A stretch of 64,000 nt of DNA from Pelecanus crispus (lineage: Eukaryota; Chordata; Aves; Pelecaniformes; Pelecanidae). The DNA lies in contig NC_134646.1 in the NCBI RefSeq assembly GCF_030463565.1, positions 15,094,001 to 15,158,000 on the forward strand. Reading direction: 5' to 3'. Of the stretch, positions 40,901-54,200 are shown in pieces (within the stretch, counting starts at the first letter, position 1; the number at the start of each line of letters is the position of its first letter). Below the pieces are notes generated by a model. It had not been told where the DNA came from. It searched no databases and worked only from the letters and a program-made list of their open reading frames with translations. Position numbers and translations under genes: made by a program.

Positions 40901-43900
40901 CGCTATACCATACAGACCAACATACTTAGGAGACACAACTTTGCTGTATGCGATGTTGCCTTGTCAAGACACCACCAAAAGGTGATTTAAATCCTCCTTA
41001 GTCAGAAAGATATTTCATTGACTTTTAACCTACCAGATTAAAATTGTACAAATTACAGCCAGACAGACAAAATCCTTCATCACAAAAAATACTCTAATAC
41101 TTTTGTAGAGCAAACTAAGCATGAAGTGTAAGGCCATATCCACCCTAAAGGCTTCATGAAACAATGTAATTTTCACTTCAAGAAAGAGCAGAAGGAAGTA
41201 AGCTGCAATGAGAACACAAGGCAGTATCTTACAGAATGCGGCAAGGCAGGTTAATGGGGGAAAACCTATCCTACAGAAGTAAAATGAATGCCTGTCTACT
41301 TGGTGGCACCTCTTGGGCCACTTCCACTGCACAAGAGGGAAAACAGCGTAGTAGCGTTCTTGCACGTACTAGCTCACTTTAAGAATGAATTCAAGTAGCA
41401 TCTTCATGTGGCAAATGATGTTAATCTGTGTAACAGAAATGTCAAACTATATCTAAAGCAACTGACTACAAATTTGCTGATAATACCGTTGTAGCAGCAA
41501 ATCTTTACAGAGAAAGAGGACATAGGGAGCAACCTTCTCCCCTAGGCAGCAACGCAGTAAGAAAGCAAGAGACGACTTCATTCAGTATGATGTTGAGGGA
41601 GGACTACCCGCCACCACTCAGGCAGTATACACACCAGTACAGCAGTGTCCAGGAGGGAAAGAGGCTTAAACCATGCAGGCAGCACTGCTGCATGTCAGCA
41701 TGAACCCAAACAGCAAAAAGGAGTGGGAAAAGAGAATTATTAATGTGCAGAATAGTGAATGCTGGTAAGGCAATGAACCTTTTAAGCACTGGTATTGCAT
41801 GTTCAAGTACAGCAACGCAACTTTTATTTAAAATAAACCAGACAATGAGAAGAGTCTCTGTTCAAGAAAAAGTAGATTCAGATTCAATTTCCAACAAAGG
41901 AAAGGACTGTGTGCTCATGAGTAAGTGACTTGACATCTCTGTACCACCTTTCTCCCATTGAAAAGTAAAAAAGATAGAAATGCATTTCTTTATCTCACCC
42001 TCAGCTTGTCAGTTATAAGCTTTTTGAGTCAAGAACATTTGACATTTAGAAGTGTTTGCACATCTGCTCAAATCTCAGCTCTTGACCTACCTCTAATACA
42101 TTTAACTAGTGATTATTAAGTGAAAGGCATTTAGTACGTACGCAGCTTACCACATTAGAGGTTGCTACATAGGTGAGAAAGTGGAGAATACAATACAAAT
42201 AAGAAGCGATAAGGTATTAGAAAGTGTTACTTTTTTTTTTTTTTTCCCCCAGGAAACAAACTCATGTTACATCTTTCTTACTATAAGATCCTAAATGAGA
42301 GAAAAGACATCTTAGAAATATCTAGCAACGTAAACTAGTAGCAACATATAAGTAGGACAGAGCACATTCTAAGTGCACACTGATGATAACAAGAGCAAAC
42401 ACTGAACATGTCAAAGACTTTTAAAAACTCATGAATAAATATTCTAACCAGTTACAACCAATATTATCAAAGCATGCTCTTCTGGAATTCCAGAATAAAT
42501 TCATGGACCTTTGAGAATGGGATTTTATTGTAACTGCTTGTCTTTTAAAGGCACTGTGATGCTACTTTGATGATTTCAAAACCAGACAATAATGACTTTG
42601 ATGGAGTGCCAGTTTAGCCATTTTTATTAGCTTTCCTGAGGCATTCAATGTAACAGCCATTTTATTAGCTGAAATAAACTTAGGACAGAGTTTAACCAAG
42701 ACTCGCATGATCTAAGTGAGCTAAAAAAAAAGCGCCAAAACCCAAACAAAAAACCAAACCAAACCAGACCAAAAGTGTTATTTTTTTCTTTCCTGGCCGA
42801 AATGTATTATGAAAAACATTCCACAACAACCTACTGTGGACACTCCCATCTTCTGCTTATCACACCACCACAAGGCAGTTTGCTGGAAGTCGCTCAGCAA
42901 ACCTTTCTGTTGCTGATTACTTTGTATTCTGTAGATGCTCCACTGTCAACAGTTATGAATGAGTTATAAATGGATTTAAACAAACAAACAAACAAAAAAA
43001 TCAACAATTCCAGAGCAGTGAGGAGTGATTTTTGCAAGATGCATATAAATAACAACATTAATTTGACAGAAATTATACATTTTCATCAGACTTGCAAGTT
43101 TACCCAAGACACAAACTGTTAATCACATGATCCTAGAGCAAGGTCTTTCTTATAAATATGTGACTATGTGATCAGATTGCTCCTTAATTCTTTCTTTTTT
43201 TTTTTTTTTAGTAATCTAAACAAGTTCTTCATATGTGACAATGTTGACTGTTGACTGGGGTGGGTCTGAGGCTGAGGATAAACTGTTTGTTTTTTTAAAG
43301 CAAGGTGCAGCTCACTGATCCTACTACTGACAATAGTTAGCCGCTGACTTTTTAGTCTGTCTTTTATAGAAGCAAAGGTTACATGTTAGTGCTTGGTGTG
43401 AGGGGAAGGAAGATGCATCTCTCTATTCTTGCAACCTTTGGGCACATTGACCAAGTTCAGCTAAATTCAAATGAGAGATAAGAAACCTCAAAGATTATTA
43501 TGTTCTCACCAGTGTAAGGAAATACACAGTCAAGCTGCAGAGAGACGCTGCCAAACCGGGAGGCTGTAACATGAAATTGAAGCTGCTTATACATCAGGAA
43601 ACTCATATGATGAATGAGAGGGGTAGAAAGAAGAGGAGATTTCTTATAAATGCCCAAATGAGTTGGGCCTTAGACAATCGTTCCCCAAGAAAGTCTATAA
43701 GCCATGAAAGGATACAGAAAACTTCTAACCACCTTAAAAAGAGACACAAACCTGAACTCATACTCCTTCACTGAGCTAACTATATCAGCATGGTAAGCTT
43801 TAGTCCTGTCAATAACAGTATTTATATTAAAATTACACATTTGGAGTATTTCAGGAGTTATCAAATTAGCCCCCAAAAGTGCTACTTTCTCCTTTAAGTA

Positions 43901-46031
43901 ATAAGAAAAAAAAGGCCACAAATAACTGATTCAAAAAAAGAACGATACCCCTAATACCACAATACTATGAAATCTTTTACACAAGGGTAAGTGAAGCTTC
44001 TGAGTACCACAGGCAGAGGTATCTCCTGCCTCATTAACAGGTAATCTAACTAGGAGGCTGGGTCATATACCCAAAATATTTCATCCCATGACAGAAGTTA
44101 CAGGCAACAGTGATTCCCTTCCCACCTCTGACCTCCCTGGGCTATGGGACTTTAGCCTTGGCTAAGCCTTGCCTGGGATCCCAGGACCCTGGACAGGTAG
44201 AAACTCTGCTCTGGCACTTTCCTGGGGCATTAGGAGCACCTCCAACAGAGGAGAAAAGCCAGGTGCTTTTCCCACTGCTGGAAGACAATATGCACCTGGC
44301 AGCATCCAGGTTGGGGAGAGAAGATAAGCTGGCAGGGAAGTAAGTGCACAGCAGGGCACGAAAACAGCACTGCAGATGCACAGCCAAACCAGTGCCCAGT
44401 GATTTTGGCACTGGGTATGTTTTTAGAGTCACAATACAACTACAGTACCACGAAGTCCCAGGGTATTAGAAACCACTTTAACTGTTATAACAGTGCGAGT
44501 CAACTGTGGAGTGATTTGGCTGTGCATTTTGGCAGGACTCCAACCTTTCCTCTGCATTAACTTTCTTATAAACACATACTTCCTATTCACACAGACTATG
44601 GTAGCGGCATAGGCTATTAAGAACGCAAGTTCCCAAAATTATCTCCCAGATTGAATGATCCAGAGAACAGGATAGCAATATAATGCTGCTGGCTCTGCTA
44701 CTGGGTGTAGTTCCAGCCAACTACAGATAACATCATGGAAGCAGGAAATCCGTAAGTACATAATAGTCCAAATGGAAACTCCTTCAGTTGCTCCAGTGCA
44801 AACAGCTACCAGGACTTGTACTGCAAGGAAACACTGAGAAACTTGTTGCTGCTAGGTACTCCAGTGAAAGTCTGCCAGCGGTTGCTGTAACGATGAGGAC
44901 ACATTTATGAAATGTCACTCACCAAATCAGAGCTGCCACAGAAAGTAACAACAAGAAACCACTACTAAAACTCACTCCTGAACTGAGCTGAGCAAGGCTA
45001 CTGTCAAAGAAGTTCTTTAAAATACCATACACCAAGATGATACCGCAGGAGAGAAAGAAACAGGGAAACGCTCACTGGAAAGAAGAAGCAGAGCTGCAGA
45101 CCAAAGGGGAGGGCGGGGGGAAGCAGGAAGCTTAGGGAAGAAAACTGGCACAGGGATGCTGGATGAGAAGATGATTATCTGAGTGGAGAACATTCCTACA
45201 AAAGAAACTAAATTGGATTAAGGGAGCCTAAACCGAGAGCAAAAATATACCTAGAAATGTCTCTGTTACCTGCTTTCTACATAAGCCAACTAGAGCTGTA
45301 GCCTGACACTGCATTATCTTTCTCCTGAAGAAACGCAGAATCTTCTATTACAAAACAACCTTTCCGGAATAGCAGCTAGTTTCTGTGTCCCCTCCAACTT
45401 CTCCACAGTCTGTACACGGCTGGGACTGCAGGAAGGAAGTTACGAGCCCTGCCTGCCCATGTTATATTATTCTGAGAAGAATATAGTTTTAGAGGCAAAT
45501 AAATTCTTTAAGAGATTGGATCCGTGATAATTTTAACCAGCTATTGTATGCTATTACTACCCGCTTATTCTCATTTCCTGCTCCCTTCTTATCTAAATTT
45601 TAGACTTGGCAGTGTTGCTTTTCCTGAGAGGTTTAGCTGTATATGGCCAAAGCCATGGTAATTCAGCTGTGGCACACGGAATTTTAACAGATAATAAATA
45701 TACACACAGGACTTTTCCTACACACTCTCTCAGAAAATCTTAATAGAAGTGAAATATAATAGGCAGAAACCTAGTATTACTCTGATGAGTATAACGCATC
45801 TAGTTTCTGATTTCAGGTAAGACCTAGTCTTTCATGGAAGTTCTGAATAAGCAATAGCATAAGCACTAAAGCACCAAATAAATGAGACAGTGAATGAAGT
45901 CTTCCATGGATGACTAGAAGAATCTCAAAAGTGAACACCAAAAACATTTTCAGATAATCTGACTGCTTGCATGCTAGATTTGCCTAACCATGGCAGGTGA
46001 AGTCCAGGAAAACTATGGTCCTGTAATCTGC

Positions 46032-46585
46032 TGTCATGGTTTAAGCCCAGCCAGCAGCTAAGCAACACGCAGCTGCTTACCCACTGCCCCTGCCCCGGTG
46101 GGATGGGGGAGAGAATCAGAAGAGTAAGAGTGAGAAACACTCCTGGGTTGAGATAAGAACAGTTTAATAATTGAAATAAAGTAAAATAGTGTGAGTAATA
46201 ACAACAATGTAATAATAACATACAAAGCAAGTGATGCACAATGCAGTTGCTCACCACCCGCCGACCGATACCCAGCCAGTTCCTGAGCAGCGATCGCTGC
46301 TCCCTGGCCAGCCCCACCCAGTTTCTATACTGAGCATGACATCATATGGTATGGAATAGCCCTCTGGTCAGTTTGGATCAACTATTCTGGCTGTGCCCCC
46401 TCCCAGTTGCTTGTGTACCTGGCAGAGCATGGGAAGCTGAAAAGTCCTTGACTAGCATAAGCAGTACTCAGCAACAACTAAAACATCCGGGTGTTATCAA
46501 CATTCTTCTCCTACTAAATCCAAACCACAGCACTATGCCTGCTACTAGGAAGAAAATTAACCCTATCCCAGCCAAAACCAGGACA
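46032..46585 (-). mobile_element. Solo endogenous retrovirus LTR (554 bp)
   Basis: The block starts TGTCATGGTTTAAGCCCAGC and ends CCAAAACCAGGACA, so it has TGTC...GACA termini. The flanking 5-bp sequences TCTGC (46027-46031) and TCTAC (46586-46590) look like a target-site duplication with one mismatch. I recognise the sequence as an LTR family common in neoavian birds, possibly TguLTR5-like, but the name is from memory. Minus-strand orientation is inferred from order: a degraded CRE-like motif at 46337-46344, a degraded TATA-like motif near 46323-46330, then an ATTAAA poly(A) signal at 46168-46163. No internal retroviral gene is present, so it is a solo LTR left by recombination. A 5-bp duplication fits an ERVL- or ERV-type integrase more than ERVK (6 bp). 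Confidence 0.88.
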
Positions 46586-47748
46586 TCTACATATGACAAA
46601 AGTGACAGAAACACTTCACATTTGAAGAGCTTTTTTAGGAGTGTAAATAGTATAAGCACTTTTCCCTTTTTTAATTAATCAAGATGCAGCATTTAAATTC
46701 ACTGCTGCACTATTAAGGATCCAAACAGACTGTGGTAGTAAATGAGAAAGTAAATTTACTGGATAAGGTTTTTTCGTTTGGCTGGTTTCGAAAACTAAGT
46801 GATCATAGTGTGCACCTGGTAATTAATAACACACCTTTCTCACTGTCTATATTGAATAACTGAAACATTCACTGAGAGGGAAGGCATAGCTCAATTTCCT
46901 ATACTCTCATTTGGGTCAAGATACGGAAAATACTAATATGGGCAAGTTAACAGATAATTTACCCCGTCAATATCTCAGTGAGAAATAAAAAGTACAAATC
47001 GGAGCAGAAGAACTCAGTGTAGGGCGAGTTTTTGATTGGAATTCCATTAAATCTGGTTCTCTTTTCAAGAACTGTGTCATGTACATCCTTAAGTCAAAGG
47101 GCAAGGACTCCCTTCTGCAAAAACATCACAGGGAAGCAAAGTTTCTTTCTTGTTGTCACAAAACTAAAACTCAAACATGGTCAAACATTTTCTTTTTCAA
47201 TGGATAAGGAACATTTTTTTTTTCTGTAATACACTACAATTGATATATTAGTATGTTTTACTACTTGGTAGTGAAAATGTACTGTCAGGTTCTGAGTCTT
47301 CTTGAAGTACCTACCTTTCCTACATAATCAATGAAGGAGAAGCAGGTGCATTTCAAGGACTAACCCACCTGATGCTGGTGTCAAAAATTAGAGACTACAG
47401 ATTGCCTATGGTACTACCTTCCCACCATGGACTGACAGGAAAACTAAGCATTTACTTCAGAAATTCTGGTTTACTGCCTGCTGAAAAGCTAAGTGTTTCA
47501 GTGACGTAGCCTGGGTCACATCTCTAAATATTCCTTGCAAAAAGTGGCAAAGGTTTTTAGCGTTTTCCCTTGAATGCTCCCTTCCTCCCCAGTGATTAGC
47601 CCAAGAATATTATTATAGGTTCCAGGGGAAGGGCAACTATAATTAAGGTTACACAATGCTTTCCATTAAGATTCTACTTTCAGTTGTTCGTTCATTTTGA
47701 ATGGACAAAATTCAAACTTACAATGTCATTTAAAGAAGAAAAAAATAC

Positions 47749-47751
<3 letters not shown>

Positions 47752-47782
<31 letters not shown>
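47752..47782. repeat. Poly(T) tract, 31 nt
   Basis: The longest homopolymer in the window, within the large INPP4B intron. In the transcript it is an A run. Confidence 0.9.
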
Positions 47783-47783
<1 letters not shown>

Positions 47784-50700
47784 AGATGATTACTACTACC
47801 TCCATGCTGAAGAGCAGGATTTGATATTCTGCACCAAGGTAATAAAGGTATGAGAGACGTAACTAGTGCAAGAGCCTGCTCCTGCAAGAATCTCAGATCA
47901 CCTCCTCCTAACAAAGACTTGTTAAAATTCAGCAGGTACACGCTTTGAGGATTCAATCTATGCTGAATGTCTGCCAGGTCAAGGGGTTAGACAAGGCTTT
48001 TCCTTGCTGTTCTTCTCCCTGGCAGATGATGACGGCTGCAATATGAAGCAAAAGCAATGAGGCAGGGGGACCATTTCTGCTGTTCTCTCTATATTGTTAC
48101 TGAGGCCAGTGCCCCAGTTCTGATGAGGGGACGAAAGACAAAGGCAGCCACATGCATCACAGAGGAGGAAGACACAACCAGAGGGAAATACTCAAGCAAT
48201 AGTCTGGTGAAAAAGAGGAAGATGAGGAAGTCCCCATGAGGGAGTTCTCAGGACTCTGACTGGGGCATTGATCAGAAAGAAGTCTGAAATAAGTATTTGG
48301 GAAGAAGTTGGAAAAACACAGTACAGGAGAAATGAAACTTCTGTAGTCAGCTAGAGAACTTTCCCCTGCAAAACATGGACTCAAACATCTGACCCCAGTG
48401 AAACAGACAAAACGTGTCAGACTGTATTACAAAACAACTGCCAATTTTACTTACTTAATTTGCCTGAACCTCACGAACGACCTTCCTGAGGCTGGGATGG
48501 TGCAAATAAAGTGTGTTTGGGTTTCCTTTCTTTTTTTAAGTCTTAAAAACCAGAGAATTGCTTTCAAGACACATTATAAAGATCAATTTTGTGAAATTGA
48601 GTACTTATATTAAAAAACCTTAGATTTAACACAGCCTTTTCAAGCCACTCTTCGATACTTTGTCCGAAATGGTTGTCTGCAATTCTTCTCCTCCTCCTTC
48701 CAAGAAGGATGCTCAGAAATAGACCTTTATTCTAAAACAGTCCAACAGGGTGCCAATTGCATTGATTCTTACTACATCTTGTGACCAGCTCTCTCCATTT
48801 TGTTTTCTTTTCCTCTGCACACTGTTGCTGTTTAAAAAACTAGTAATTTAGTTTTAGAAAACAAAATTGATGGTGGTTCAATGCACCAAAATTGGTCCTT
48901 GCTATTACTTAATGCCAGGCCTCTTTCAATACATTAGGTAATGTAAATCTTTCTCATTAGGTAACTAAATCTGTCTGTCTAAAGTTTGTACCTCAAAATA
49001 TAAATGCTAAGTTTCTAAAGAACTACAGAATGATTGAAAAATCCACGTTGGTAGCCAGGCTCTCCCTTTTAAGTTTTGCTTACACTGCACTAATACTCTC
49101 AGGAAAAAAAACACAGGGAAGGTCAGATGGGCTGGAAAAAGAAAAGATAAGAGAACACATGCTTCCTCTTCTGTGTGACTCCTCACGTGCTGTATCTATT
49201 GCCACAAGCTCGCAAGGGCAGGGTGAAAGTTGGGAGATGGGAGAAAGGCTGAGGAAGATCTGCATGTGGATTCCAGTCTCTCATCCTGTCCTTTTGCTCT
49301 TGCTTCCTAGTCCACATAGCAATCACAACACTGTGTTGTTTGGTACAGGCTCCTTCCATGGCCAATGTCTATCTCAGCATGGACTTACTGATTCCGCCCA
49401 GAACATCTGAATATCCCTGATTAAAGAGCTATTGCAGCTATCCCTCCTCCTCAACTCACACATCTTTAAGACGATCTTTAAGAAAAGATACTCTCAAACA
49501 GCTTTTAAAAAGGAGCTATTTGCTTCGTAATTGGGCCATCGAAAGCCCATACCATGTTGCCCAGACCATTCATTCTTCGTATTTGTGCTTCAATCAGATT
49601 TTTGATAGGCAATTTATCTGAAATAATCTGAAATATCCTTGACTGCTGTTCCAGGTGAAAACAGTGTGTCCTACATTGAGTCAAATTTTGTATTCAATGT
49701 CTGAAATATGTGACAGGTATTGTGCCTTGCCAAGAACAATGATAAGGCTGAAAGCCTGGAGGCTTCACCATAGACAGTGGATTTGTCATTTCTTTTGCTT
49801 GTTTTTACTTTTGAGGCTTTACCAGAAACATGCTCAAAACCCAGGAGATTCTGAGGTTACATACTACCCAAGGCCTCCAAAAGGGGCCCTGTCACTGAAA
49901 CATTAAAATTAAATAGGTTCAGAAAGGAAAGAAAAAAAAAAAATCAAACCAGTTTTACAGAACTGCTTCATAGTGTGCTGCCTAGCAGGGTCCATCCTCC
50001 CTTAAGCAGCTCTAAAGATGAAAAGTAGAATCCTGTGACAGATCCTGCAATGAACTCGGGTAAATCAGCTTTGTCTCTCTACTGTCTCTTAGAATATAAT
50101 TAACATTGAATGACAGGAAATATTTACATACCGGTGAATGGAAAAATAAGAAAAGGATATTGATGATTGCAAAAATTGATTATTTGAAAGTGGCAGCAAC
50201 ATTATAAATATGATTTTAGTATGATGTGAACTGCAAGCACTTGATACAGTGGGGATAATATATAGACTTTCCTCATTCTGTACTATGCACGTCACTAAGA
50301 CCAATGGAAGTCACATACATATACCAAGGAAACCATAATATGTAGAATTATTTATGGAATAGCCGCTTTACATACACATCAGCTGCAGCATCATAATGGC
50401 TAGGGTTACACTCAGAAGACAAAACCATATATTATATATTGTAAGTGATAGAGCTTGAATTCCCATCATCATTTCACCACATTTTTCATAAACTAAAGGG
50501 ACAACTAATGGAAGAATTGTTGCATTGCCTTTTTTTTTTTTTTTTAAAGAAGCAATAAACATCATATAGTTTATCACTACAAGACACTGATTCCACTGAA
50601 AAAATAAGTCATTAAACAACAACTACTGGCAGTATTTTCCAAAACACTGCTGTGCAATGCACATTGAAGCAAACAAACTGAAATATCTGAAATTGCCTCT

Positions 50701-53700
50701 GGTTTGCTCAAAATTCTAGGGACATCAGAGAAGCTGAAGAGCAGCAGCATGCAGAAGTCCAGCATCTCCAAACTTGTGGTGGCAAGAAAGCACGAACCCA
50801 TGAGCACATGCTTCCCTTTTACAACAGCCACCAAAGCTGTGTCAGCACTGGCAGGAAAAGAAAAAGCTTTACAGCTACACAGGCACCTTCATAATTTTCA
50901 TATCTCAAAATTATGGCATTTCCAATACAGGCTGCTTTTGAATCGCCATTTACTTTTACAACTCACTTTGTTTCACAGTACTCCCCATCTCCTACAGTTA
51001 ACTCTCAAAAAGAAGCCTTTCAAAGATCAATCCAGTCTGTTAAGATTCTGGATGTTAAAATTGAATTTTTCTTGTCTACTTGTTCTTTTGAAAGGCTTAA
51101 AAGTGATTTGTGGCAATCAGCATAAAGGGATTTGATTGACAGAGTTTAACCAAGTGATCTAGAGAAGATTCATCAGGGGAAAATTGCTAAAATTATAAAT
51201 TAAACGGCAAACAGAGTTTTTCTCTGTCTGCTTTTAAAACAAGATAGGTTCTTTTAGACGTGAAAATCATTCTAAAAGCTTCTACAAGTAGTCAATGAAA
51301 AGCTTAGAAATGCACAGCATAATCTTTCAAATAATACTCTGCAATAGTAATCAAATAAAAAGAAAGGGTAAAAGGGCAAGCATCACAATGACTACCAAAC
51401 AAGTCTGTTGACCTCATTCACACAAACCTCAAAAATGTGGCTGCCAAACTTCCCTCAAGTAAAATATAGGAGATTTAGTTGAAACACCGTTATATCTCTG
51501 CCTGGGGAAATTATGGCTTTTTTCCCCTCCCTTTTGCCTGGCTGTTCTTTCCTTCCCAGCTTGCTCTCTCAAATTGCCTTTCTCTGCAATTCACCTTTCT
51601 CCACCTGCTTACAAGAAGAGAGCCCAGCAGAAGGGTCCTTGCCACACTACCTAGTCAGTGGTGGAGAGGGAGGAAAGCCTGCGTTGCTTCCAGCGCCACT
51701 CCATAAGCACTCCAGCAACAGATGGCTGGTGGGAAGGGAGAAACAGTCCCTGCTGAATGTCTGTGGCACCCAAAGATACAAAAAAAAAAAAGTACCCAAA
51801 GACAGCTCTTAAAACTGTCTGACCAACTCTCAATGGAAGTACCACAGAGTTAAATACTATGTATCCCCATTTGACATTTCTATTCTTCTGTTCTGAATTT
51901 TTGGGCTTTAATTCACCAGCTCATGAGAAAAAAAAAAAGTTAGCCGCTTTTTTTTTTTTTTTTAAACCTCCAGTTGTGTGGACAGTGTTATACAGATTAG
52001 AAACTAGCACAGGCAAAAGATCTATTTGTTTATTATTCTGATGGTGCAGGTTATTTTGTAGGCTTCTGCCACTACGTGCAAGGCCCTTGCTTGAAGTCCC
52101 AGACAATCCTACCACTCAAGTCAAAATTATTACCTTCCATCTAACATAGCAACTACTTCAGTTCAACGCTGTTTCAAATTCATTTACAGGGTATTAGCAG
52201 GATGAGGCTTTTCTCTGTTTAAAGCTACAGCAAAACCATAGAATTAACATTTTTGTGATAGTGCTTCAACCTCATATACCCATCTGCTCATTTTTTTATG
52301 TTTTCTCCAGATTTCCTGGGCTTTTCACCATCCTTTTGTGACTCCAATTTATTGTTACCTGCAAATATAACTAATACGTTAATCTTCTCAGCCTTCAGAT
52401 CAGTTCTGTGATACAAAAGCACTCAAAGTCGTTTACATTTCAGTCTACAAAAGCCTACTATGCTTTTGTACAAGTTAGTTTGTATAGATATCAGGCCTTT
52501 TTTTTTTTTTTTGAAATCGGGTTTATATATGTGAATTTTTTCCAATCTACTACTCAATGCTATTCTAACATAATAATGATTTTATATAATTAGTTTGCTT
52601 GTATCTGGTAATTTACTGTAGCTTGCACACTTTTGTATTTATTGGAGACATAAAAGAAAAAAACATATTTGAAATGCCAACACAAATGAAATTTAACACA
52701 GAGAACGCAGAAATTTTTCATTAATGATAAAACATGTAGTTATGAAAGACTGCACACAAGTCATTCACTCACTGAAATACTGCAGAGACTAAGGGATTTA
52801 TGCAAGCTAATGATACCTACAAAACGATACACCTCAGTTTAATACATCACACTACGCTAGCGCCTTGCAAACCAACTCTACATTAAGCTGTCTCGGTCCT
52901 CTGCTCAATTACTCTTTGCAAACATGACCTTTTTTCTTTAGAATACCTATCTTTGCCAAAAGACAAAAGGAGCCTACATGTGTAAACCTACAGTATTAAT
53001 CTAGGCATTAAACACCTAATCTGACAATACTAAATACTGAGGTCAAGAATTATCTATTACACACTTTAAACACGATCATTTACTTAAATATGATCTTTGC
53101 AAATCCAACATACAAACAATTTGTGTTTCACATAAGTGCAAGATGATTCAGTTACTTCTTTGCAGGCTGACCAGAATATTTTCTATTAGTTTTGCAATGA
53201 CGTTCATTATATATTATTTGAATGTTGTGGGTACATTTTTTTAAACTCTTATAAAAAATAAAATGCAGTACTCATTAAAGCCAATGATGAAAGTTTCTTT
53301 AGAGAATATGGCATCTGGATTCATTTTATGATCAAAACTTGTGTGCTCAGTGTTTTTTTTAATTCATCAAAGACTCAGATAAACAGAAATCTTTACATCT
53401 TTTACCTACACATTCCTGATTACATCAGCCTCAATTTCTGCATAGTTGTAATTTAGAATGATTTTTTTTTTTTTTTTTTAAGCACAGTAATGATTTTATC
53501 AGATATTAGTGGCAACCACCATTGGTCCAAACCTACTTGGGTGTTTCTTTTATTTTTAGTAACTTGAGCTAATGAGAATTGCCATGTGTGACAAATGCTT
53601 ACTCTGCTTCCACAATATTTCTCTAAATTTTATACAAATGATTTAATGAGTGTGTAAACATCTTAAAAAAATCTTAAAACAGAAAATAACATTTTTTTTT

Positions 53701-54045
53701 TTTTTTTAAATACGGTCATAGAATGTTGTTAAAATTTTAAGCCTTATGAAAGCCTAAGAATTTGTTAAAATAACTGCTGTTTACCTTGGTCAAATTCTAC
53801 AGTCAGTGAAGTGACACTCACAAAGTTTCACATAGCTATCTCAGAAACTGTTAATTAGTGATAAAACACACAGTTGCAAAGATCTTGCGTGCAAAAGTGA
53901 CTTACCAGCTGGCATGCTGCTGGTCAGTTCCCTGCTAAATCAGGACTGGGGCCTATCGTGCATTTGCAACTGGCTTTAGACCTTTCTGTACCGTAGTTCC
54001 TGGCTTAGCTCAAAATGCAAGGGACATGCAATAATCTCCACGTAC

Positions 54046-54200
54046 CTTCTCATACAGTCCAGTGCCCGAATAAAGAAGTCTTTGTGAAGCTGATGCTCGT
54101 CTCTCAAGATGGAGCACTGCTCCAGCGTCACTGACATGGATGTCCGGTCTTTGGCACTTTTGCAACAGGTGAAACGGACTCCATTCAGCTTACGGCAAAT
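54046..54200 (-). CDS. INPP4B: INPP4B catalytic exon (CX5R P-loop)
   Basis: This exon is 155 nt: 51 codons starting in phase 0 plus two bases of a split Arg codon. It encodes [20 protein letters not shown] followed by [20 protein letters not shown]. The CKSAKDR string is the CX5R active-site loop of the Mg-independent INPP4 phosphatases. The nucleophilic Cys codon is at 54162-54164 and the phosphate-binding Arg codon at 54144-54146. The FTCC version of the loop flank fits INPP4B as I recall it. Counting forward through the usual terminal exon leaves 82 residues after the catalytic Cys, which puts it at 842 in a 924-residue protein, the known human position. The acceptor is GTTTCAG and the donor GTACGT. 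The open frame continues past both splice sites for some codons, which is chance. Confidence 0.97.

Larger units (their letters stand above)
26829..54045 (-). other. INPP4B: Large INPP4B intron
   Basis: The intron downstream of the catalytic exon is 27.2 kb to the alternative terminal exon and 28.6 kb to the usual one. I see no further INPP4B exon in it. It contains a solo LTR at 46032-46585, a (CA)12 repeat at 29961-29984, a 44-bp tandem duplication at 31836-31916, a 31-T run at 47752-47782, and many shorter A or T runs. Open frames inside it are short and show no recognisable domain. Confidence 0.85.

Noticed and set aside
45925..46317. 130-codon minus-strand frame and the 110-codon plus-strand frame at 46346-46678
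   Set aside because: They lie across the solo LTR and encode no gag, pol or env motif.
50704..51135. 143-codon plus-strand open frame in the large intron
   Set aside because: No recognisable protein; antisense to INPP4B with no splice or conservation support.
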